Source: Sphingobacterium sp. ML3W (GTDB taxonomy: Bacteria; Bacteroidota; Bacteroidia; Sphingobacteriales; Sphingobacteriaceae). Taken from it: DNA of 64,000 nt. Both the position numbers and the translations under genes were made by a program. The stretch is taken from the NCBI RefSeq assembly GCF_029542085.1, contig NZ_CP107036.1:5270001-5334000 (forward strand), in the 5' to 3' direction. Below, in pieces: positions 46,201 to 55,200 of this stretch. Under the pieces are notes generated by a model that was not told the DNA's origin, did not search any database, and worked only from the letters and a program-made list of their open reading frames with translations. The first letter of the stretch is position 1. Every line of letters begins with the position of its first letter.

Positions 46201-49200
46201 GAGCTTTCGGAGCTTCCCCTGACATCGAACGGTAAGGTCGACCGGAAGTCATTGCCTGATCCCGACGAGGGTGTGTTGGGCACGGGTACGGAGTATGTGG
46301 GTGCGCGTAATGCGGTGGAGTCTCTTCTGGTTTCGATCTGGGAGGAAGTTCTGGGCCGTTCGGGCATCGGTATCCACGACAATTTTTTTGATCTTGGGGG
46401 GAACAGTCTGCGGGCTATCCGTCTTTCGGGCAGTGTTTCGCGGAGTTTCCATGTTCAGATGTCCCTGCAGGACCTTTTCCTGCACCCTACGGTTTCGGGT
46501 CAGTCAGGTCTTCTTTCCAGGGGCAACCTTCCGGGCGTTGTAGGCATCGCTCGGGTTCCCGACAGTGATTCCGGTTACCCTTTGTCGTCCTCGCAGCGTC
46601 GTCTATGGGTTCTGAGCCAGTTTGATGGGGGCAGCATGGCCTACCATGTTCCGTCGGTTTATGTTTTCCGTGGTGTTCTGGACATTTCTGCACTGGAGGG
46701 GTCTTTCCGCGAGCTCATCGGGCGCCATGAGATCCTTCGGACGGTTTTCCGTACGGTTGATGGGGGAGATGTGCGTCAGGTTGTTCTTTCAGCGGAAGAT
46801 GCGGGATTTTCCCTTGCATACCGTGATCTTATTGGAGAGGGTTATGCAATAGAGGGAGGGGGTGTTGAGGGGCTGCTGTCCTCTGAGATCGTGCGTCCTT
46901 TTGACCTATCTTCGGGCCCCCTGCTTCGTGCGCACCTTTACCGTACAGGTCGCTCGGAGTGGGTTTTTCTGTGCACGATGCACCATATCATCAGTGATGG
47001 CTGGTCTATGGGTATCATGGTCAAGGAAGTTCTGTCGCTTTATGGTTCGCTTTCTTCTGGTTTGGTGGCGGATCTGCCGTCGCTTGAACTTCAGTACCGT
47101 GATTATGCGAGCTGGGAGTCTGGTCATCTGTCCGGGGACTTTTTTTCTGTCTCTCGTTCCTACTGGCTTGAGCAGCTGGGGGGTGAGCTTCCGGTGCTGC
47201 AGCTGCCTGAGGACCTTGTGCGTCCTGCAGTAAAGAGCTACCGTGGTTCCCGTGTTTCTGTTTCGTTGTCGTTGTCTGACTCCGTGGCCTTCCGTTCTGT
47301 GCTGCAGGGGTCAGGCTGTACGCTTTTCATGGGCTGTCTGGCTTCTGTCAACGGTCTTTTTTACCGTTACAGCGGTCAGACAGACCAGGTCATCGGTAGT
47401 CCCATTGCTGGGCGTGAGCATGCCGGTCTTTCCGGTCAGCTGGGTTTTTATGCGAACACGCTTGCTTTTCGGAGCCGTTTTACGGGAGAAGAAGATTTTC
47501 TGGGGCTTCTGTCGCAAGTTCGTTCTGTGTGCCTTGGCGGTTATGCGCACCAGCTTTATCCTTTTGAGCGTTTAGTTGAGGAACTGGGAGTTGTCCGTGA
47601 CATGGGGCGCAACCCGCTGTTCGATGTCATGTTGAGCGTTCAGGAAGATAGTGCTATAGGGTCTGGTGCTGTTTGTGTGGGGGGTGTTGAGGTTAGCGGT
47701 TACGAGGGTTCTTATGGGGACTCTACGAGCAAGTTTGACCTTCTGTTTACGTTTTCGGAATCCGGGGGTGTTCTTTCCGTGGGGCTTGAGTACAGCACGG
47801 ATGTTTATAGCGATTCGCGGGCGCGGATTATCCTTGAGCACCTGCGTAGTTTCATCTGCTGTGTTTCATCGGGTCCTGGGGTTCGCCTTGGGGAAGTTGC
47901 CTATCTGGGGGCAGATGAGGTCGATCGTCTTGTTTATGGGGTTAATGCGACGGATGTTTCTTATCCTGAGGGGGAGAGTGTTGTGAGTCTTTTTGAGTCT
48001 AGTGCGGCTCTTTATGGTGATCTTCCGGCTGTGGTTTACGGGGATCGGGAGCTGAGCTACCGGGAATTATCGCGTGTTGTAAACGACCTGTCGCAGATCA
48101 TCATCAGTTTAGGAGGCAATAAGGGCACAGGGGTTGGAGTTTTCCTGGATCGTTCGGAATGGAGTGTTATAAGTATGCTTGCTGTTATGAAATGCGGCTG
48201 TATCTACATTCCTATGGAGAAGGAACTGCCGGAGTCGAGACTTTCTTATATTATGGCAGAAAGTGGAGCTGCGCTTCTCATCACGGATACAGAAGGACCG
48301 GAATGGGCAGGTTCTTATCGTTTTATTAATGTACAAGATCTTCCAGAAGTTCCTGACGGGGATGCAGTTTCTGTTCATATCGGATTGGAGGATGCTTCAT
48401 TCCTATTGTATACTTCCGGATCTACGGGAATACCCAAAGGTGTTGTACAGACTCATTCTACGCTTTATAACCTGACGATGTGGAACCGCCTGGAGGCCGG
48501 TTTAAGATGGGGGAGGAAGCATCTTCAGTTTGCCTCATTTGGTTTTGATGCCTCATTAAATGACGTTTATTATGTGCTGTCAACGGGTGGTGAGCTGCAT
48601 GTTGTCAGTGAGGCAGCTCGCAGGGATTTTGATCTGCTGAGGAGTTATATTATAGATAGGGGGATCAATATATTGTCCATGTCCTATTCTGCTTTGAGAG
48701 TATTTTTTGATTCCATGGGAGGGAATGGTCTTTCAGGGCATCAGATAGAGGAGATACTTTCCACAGGGGAACAGCTCTATATAACCGGGAATTTAAGGAG
48801 ATTTTTGGAGGATTACCCTGAGGTAGATATATTTAATTTTTATGGTCCTACGGAGACACATGTTGTCACTTCTGTCTCTTATAGGCATAGTTGTCATATT
48901 TTACCGGATCGGGCGACGATAGGTACCCCGATTTACAATACATGGATCTATATTCTTGACAGTAATATGGGAGTTGTTCCTGAGGGCTGTCTGGGGGAGA
49001 TCTATATTGGGGGTAGCAATGTAGCCATTGGCTATAATAATCAGTCTGATCTGACGTCTTTGCGATTTGTAGCTGATCCCTACCGTGCGGGGGAGCGTCT
49101 TTACCGTACGGGCGATCTCGGTGTCCGTCTGTCAGGAGGAGAGATCGAGTACCGGGGCCGCATGGACGGCCAGGTAAAGGTGCGTGGCTACCGTATCGAG

Positions 49201-52200
49201 CTTGGTGAGGTTGACCTTACGCTTCAGCGCTGTTCGGGTATCCGTGATAGTGTTACGGTTGTACGTGAGGTCAGTGGTGGGGACCGTGAGCTTGTTTCGT
49301 ATATTGTTGGCGCGGGCGCTGTTGATGTGGGCGCTCTCCGGGCTGAGCTTGGTGAGCTGGTTCCGTCTTATATGGTTCCGTCGCGTTATGTTGAGCTTTC
49401 GGAGCTTCCCCTGACATCGAACGGTAAGGTTGACCGGAAGTCATTGCCTGATCCCGATGAGGGTCTGCTGGGTACGGGTACGGAGTATGTTGGTGCCCGC
49501 AATGCGGTGGAGTCTCTTCTGGTTTCGATCTGGGAGGAAGTTCTGGGTCGTTCTGGCATCGGTATCCACGACAATTTTTTTGATCTCGGGGGGAACAGTC
49601 TGCGGGCTATCCGTCTTTCGGGCAGTGTTTCGCGGAGTTTCCATGTTCAGATGTCCCTGCAGGACCTATTCCTGCACCCTACGGTTTCGGGTCAGTCAGG
49701 TCTTCTTTCCACGGGCAATCTTCCGGGCGTTGCGGGCATCGTCCGGGTTCCCGATAGTGATTCCGGTTACCCTTTGTCGTCCTCGCAGCGTCGTCTATGG
49801 GTTGTGAGCCAGTTTGACGGGGGCAGCGGTGCCTACCATGTTCCGTCGGTTTATGTTTTCCGTGGTGTTCTGGACATTTCTGCACTGGAGGGATCGTTCC
49901 GCGAGCTCATCGTGCGTCATGAGATCCTGCGGACGGTTTTCCGTACGGTTGACGGGGGAGATGTGCGTCAGGTGGTTCTTTCAGCGGAAGATGCGGGATT
50001 CTCCCTTGCATACCGGGATCTTACCGGAGAGGGTCATGCAATAGCGGGGGGTGTTGTTGATGAGCTGCTGTCCACTGAGATCGGGCGTCCTTTTGACCTA
50101 TCTTCGGGCCCTCTGCTCCGTGCGCACCTTTACCGTACGGGTCCCTCGGAGTGGGTTTTTCTGTGCACGATGCACCATATCATCAGTGATGGCTGGTCTA
50201 TGGGTATCATGGTCAAGGAAGTTCTGTCGCTTTATGGTTCGCTGTCTTCTGGTTTGGAGTCGGATCTGCCGTCGCTTGAACTTCAGTACCGTGATTATGC
50301 GAGCTGGGAGTCTGGTCATCTGTCCGGGGACTTTTTTTCTGTTTCTCGTTCCTACTGGCTTGAGCAGCTCGGGGGTGAGCTTCCGGTGCTGCAGCTGCCT
50401 GAGGACCTTGTGCGTCCTCCGGTAAAGAGCTACCGTGGTTCCCGTGTTTCTGTTTCGTTGTCGCCGTCTGACTCCGTTGCCTTCCGTTCTGTGCTTCAGG
50501 GGTCCGGCTGTACGCTTTTCATGGGCTGCCTGGCTTCCGTGAACGGACTTTTTTACCGTTACAGCGGTCAGACAGACCAGGTCATCGGTAGTCCCATTGC
50601 TGGGCGTGAGCATGCCGGTCTTTCCGGCCAGCTGGGTTTTTATGCGAACACGCTTGCTTTTCGGAGCCGTTTTACTGGAGAAGAGGATTTTCTGGGGCTT
50701 CTGTCGCAAGTTCGTTCTGTTTGCCTTGGCGGTTATGCACACCAGCTTTATCCTTTTGAGCGTTTGGTTGAGGAACTGGGAGTTGTCCGTGACATGGGGC
50801 GCAACCCGCTTTTCGATGTCATGTTGAGCGTTCAGGAAGATAGTGCTGTTGGGTCTGGTGCTGTTTGTGTGGGGGGTGTTGAGGTTAGCGGTTACGGGGG
50901 TTCTTATGGGGACTCTACGAGCAAGTTTGACCTTCTGTTTACGTTTTCGGAATCCGGGGGCGTTCTTTCTGTTGGGCTTGAGTACAGCACGGATGTTTAT
51001 AGCGATTCGCGGGCGCGGATTATCCTTGAGCACCTGCGTAGTTTCATCTGCTGTATTTCAGCGAATCCTGGAGTTCGTCTTGGGGAAGTTGCCTATCTGG
51101 GGGCAGAAGAGGTCGATCGTCTTGTTTATGGGTTTAATGCGACGGGAGTTTCTTATCCTGAGGGGGAGAGTGTTGTGAGTCTTTTTGAGTCTAGTGCGGC
51201 TCTTTATGGTGATCTACCGGCCGTGGTCTACGGGGATCGGGAGCTGAGCTACCGTGATCTGGACGGTTTGTCGAACCGTCTTGGGGACTATCTCAGACGG
51301 GAGCACGGTGTTGGGCGTGAAGTTCTTGTTGGTTTGCTTTTGGAGCGTTCTGAATGGATGGTGGTTGCGATTCTCGGTGTTCTTAAGGCCGGGGGAGCCT
51401 ATGTTCCGATTGACCCCGGTTATCCGCGGTCGAGGGTTGAGTATATGTTGTCCGACAGTGGCTGCCGTGTTGTTATAGATGACTCTTTTCTGACCGCTTT
51501 TCGGTCGGTGATGGGCGATTACAGTGCGGATTCCCTTGAAGGGGTTACCGATGGCAGTGACCTTGCATATGTTATCTATACTTCTGGTTCTACTGGTGAA
51601 CCCAAGGGGGTTATGGTTGAGCACGGTAATCTGGTGAACTATGTTCTTTGGTCGATGGACTTTTATCTTGGGAATGTTTCCGGGGGATATTTTGGGGTCC
51701 CCAGCTCTTTATCTTTTGATCTGACAGTTACGAGTATCTATAGCGGTCTGCTATCCGGAAGCGGTCTTTATATTTATGGCGATGGTACCGATACTGCTGA
51801 TATTGTCCGCGACTCTTTGCGTGGTGAGTGCGGAGTTGGCTCTATCAAGCTGACACCTTCGCATGTTCGTCTACTGGGTTCGCTGGATTCTTTTAAGGGT
51901 AGTGTCGGTAGAGTTATCCTTGGTGGAGAGGAGGTTTTTCCGAGTGATGTTAAACTGCTTAGTTCAGTTATCGAGGGTGTATCGCTTTATAATGAATATG
52001 GCCCTACGGAGGCTACAGTTGGCTGTATGGTCAAGAGCCTGGAGCCTGGTTCCGGAGTTACGCTCGGATTACCTATCAGTAATACGTGGATCTATATTCT
52101 TGACGGTAATATGGGGGTTGTTCCTGAGGGCTGTCTGGGGGAGATCTACATTGGTGGTGCTGGTGTTTCGCGGGGTTACCTTAACCGTCCCGATCTGACG

Positions 52201-55200
52201 TCTTTGCGATTTGTAGCTGATCCCTACCGTGCGGGGGAGCGTCTTTACCGTACGGGCGATCTCGGTGTCCGTCTGTCAGGAGGAGAGATCGAGTACCGGG
52301 GCCGCATGGACGACCAGGTAAAGGTGCGTGGCTACCGTATCGAGCTTGGCGAGGTTGACCGTTCTGTTCAGCGCTGTTCGGGTATCCTGGGAAGTGTTAC
52401 GGTTGTACGTGAGGTCAATGGTGGGGACCGTGAGCTTGTTTCGTATATTGTTGGCGCGGGCGCTGTTGATGTGGGCGCTCTTCGAGCGGAGCTTGGGGAG
52501 CTGGTTCCGTCTTATATGGTTCCGTCGCGTTATGTTGAGCTTTCGGAGCTTCCGCTGACATCGAACGGTAAGGTTGACCGGAAGTCATTGCCTGATCCCG
52601 ATGAAGGTCTGTTGGGTACGGGTACGGAGTATGTTGGTGCCCGTAATGCGGTGGAGTCTCTTCTGGTTTCGATCTGGGAGGAAGTTCTGGGCCGTTCGGG
52701 CATCGGTATCCACGACAATTTTTTTATTCTTGGGGGAGATTCGATCAAGTCTATCCAGGTTGTTTCGCGGCTTCGGCAGGGGGGGTATGGTCTCGGTATC
52801 CAGGATATCCTCCGTTTTCCGACGATTTTTTCACTTTCGGGGCTTGTTGTTGCTCTTTCCCGAGAGCCTTTTCAGGGGGTAGAGACGGGTACCTTTGGTC
52901 TCAGCCCGATCCAGCATTTATTTTTTGAGGAGATACAGGTTGACCGTCATCACTATAACCAGAGCGTGATGCTTTCCTACGATGGTGTTCTGTTGGAGGA
53001 TGGTATCCGTTTCTGTTTGGGCTCACTGATGCGCCATCATGATTCGCTGCGTTATGTTTACCGGGAGGGTCCTTCCGGTTGGTTCCAGGAGAACTCGGGG
53101 GATGCTGTGCCCTTGCTGGATGTGGTCAGCATAGGGGATGACGCTGATCTTGTGGCGCACTGTGAGCGATTACAGGGAGGGTTCAGTCTTTCCGGTGGTC
53201 CGCTTTTCCGGGGCTGTATCTTTCGGCGTGACGAAGGGGACCTGTTGTTTCTTTTGTGTCACCACCTTGTGGTTGACGGTGTTTCCTGGCGGATCCTGGT
53301 GGAGGATCTTTCTCATCTTTACCAGGGGTATGTTTCTGGGCGGGGCCATGATCTTCCTTCCAAGACAGATTCCTATGGCTACTGGCAACAGAGCCTTGTC
53401 CGTTATTGTGGGAGTTCGGCATTGCAGGAAGAGTCCGCTTACTGGTCTTCTGTTGATTCAGGGGATTATGATGATCTCCGGGTGGATTTCCCTGGGGGGT
53501 CCAATCTATATGGTGATGTTTCGAGTGAGCATTTTGTTCTGGACAGGGGGACCACTGCAAAGCTTGTGGGGAGCTGTTATTCGGCCTACCGTACAGATAT
53601 CAATGATATATTACTGGCATCGCTTGGTCTTTCCCTGCATGGGGAGTTCGGTATGAGTCATATCCTTGTCGGACTTGAGGGGCACGGCCGGGAGCCGATC
53701 GGTGAAGATGTTGATGTCAGCCGTACGGTAGGCTGGTTTACCAGCATATATCCGGTGGTTCTGGATATTGACGGAGGCAGCACTGCACTGGATAATCTTT
53801 TGTGCATAAAGGAGCGTGTTCACCGTGTTCCGAACAAGGGTATCGGCTATGGTATTTTGCGTTATCTCGGTGGTGCCGGCTATAGTAGTTCCCCTAATGT
53901 TGTTTTCAATTATCTTGGTGATTTTGGTGTTTCGGGCTCCGCTTCCGGGGGGGAGGTTTTCGGTTATCGTGGAGGTTCGTGGGGTTCAGGAATATCTAGT
54001 GCAGGGCCTCGGACTTCTCAATTGGATTTTACGGGTATGATCATTGACGGTGAGCTTCATTTTACTGTTGTCTATAGCGGGTGCCTCCATCTGCGCTCTA
54101 CGGTGCAGGGTGTCCTTGCTTGTTTTGAGGGTCACCTTCGTTCGCTTGTCGGCATTCTTTCGGAGTGCCGAGAGGCCTATGTTACCCCTGTGGACCTGAG
54201 CTATAATTCCCTGGATCTGGCGAGTGTGCGGGATCTGGATCTTAGTGTCGGTGTGGAGGATCTCTATGAGCTGAGCCCTCTTCAGCAGGGACTTTATTAC
54301 CACTGGTTATCTTCGGGAGGCTCCGGGGGGCTTTATTTTGAGCAGCTCAGGTGCAGTATTGAGGGGTCGCTCGACAGTACAGTTCTTTCCCGGAGTTACG
54401 CGCATCTTGTGGAGCGCCATGGGGTCCTTCGGACCTTTTTCACGGATGCCTATGGGGACCGTATCCTGCAGGTTGTTGCACGTGAGGCTGTGCCCGACTT
54501 TGTTTATATCGATTCGCGTGCTTCGGAGGATTTTTCTCTTTCGGAGTATCTTTCGGCAGATGTTTCCCGGGGTTTTGACCTTGGTAGGGGTTCACAGATG
54601 CGTCTTTCTGTTGTACGTGTTTCCGAGGACCGTTATGAGTTTATCTGGAGCCATCACCATATTTTGATGGACGGCTGGTGCGTGAGTATCCTTGTGAACG
54701 ATTTTTTTTCGATCTATGGATCCCTGTGCCGTGGGGAGCATCCCGGGCTAGCTTCTGTGCGCCCGTATTCGGACTATATCACGTGGCTTAGGGGTATAGA
54801 CCGAGTATCTTCGTATGCATACTGGCGGGCGTATCTTTTGGGTTATGAAATGCTGAGCGGCCTCCCTAAGGGATTGGCTGCTGGTGAGAGCGGTGGATCT
54901 GGGCATGGCCATTTGTCCTTTGTTCTTGACGGGGCTGCTTACGGTTCCCTTCGGACATTATGTTCTGGTTTAGGAGTTACCGAGAGTACTTTTTTCCAGT
55001 GTGCCTGGGGCATTCTTCTGGGCCGTTATAACGACCGTGATGATGTTGTTTTCGGTACGGTTGTTTCGGGTCGTCCCAGTGATCTTGTGGGGGTAGAGGA
55101 CATGGTGGGTCTTTTTATCAACACTGTTCCCGTGCGGGTACGTATTGTTGAAGGCGAGAGTGTGCATGACCTTTTACTCCGTGTGCAGGGCGACTCGATT

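Noticed and set aside
50098..51033. 311-codon antisense open frame (and its copy at 58358-59293)
   Set aside because: It mirrors the C12/A12 and C14/A14 coding frame; the translation is low-complexity, rich in K, R, T and N, and results from the codon bias of the sense strand. Similar antisense frames recur in every scaffold copy.
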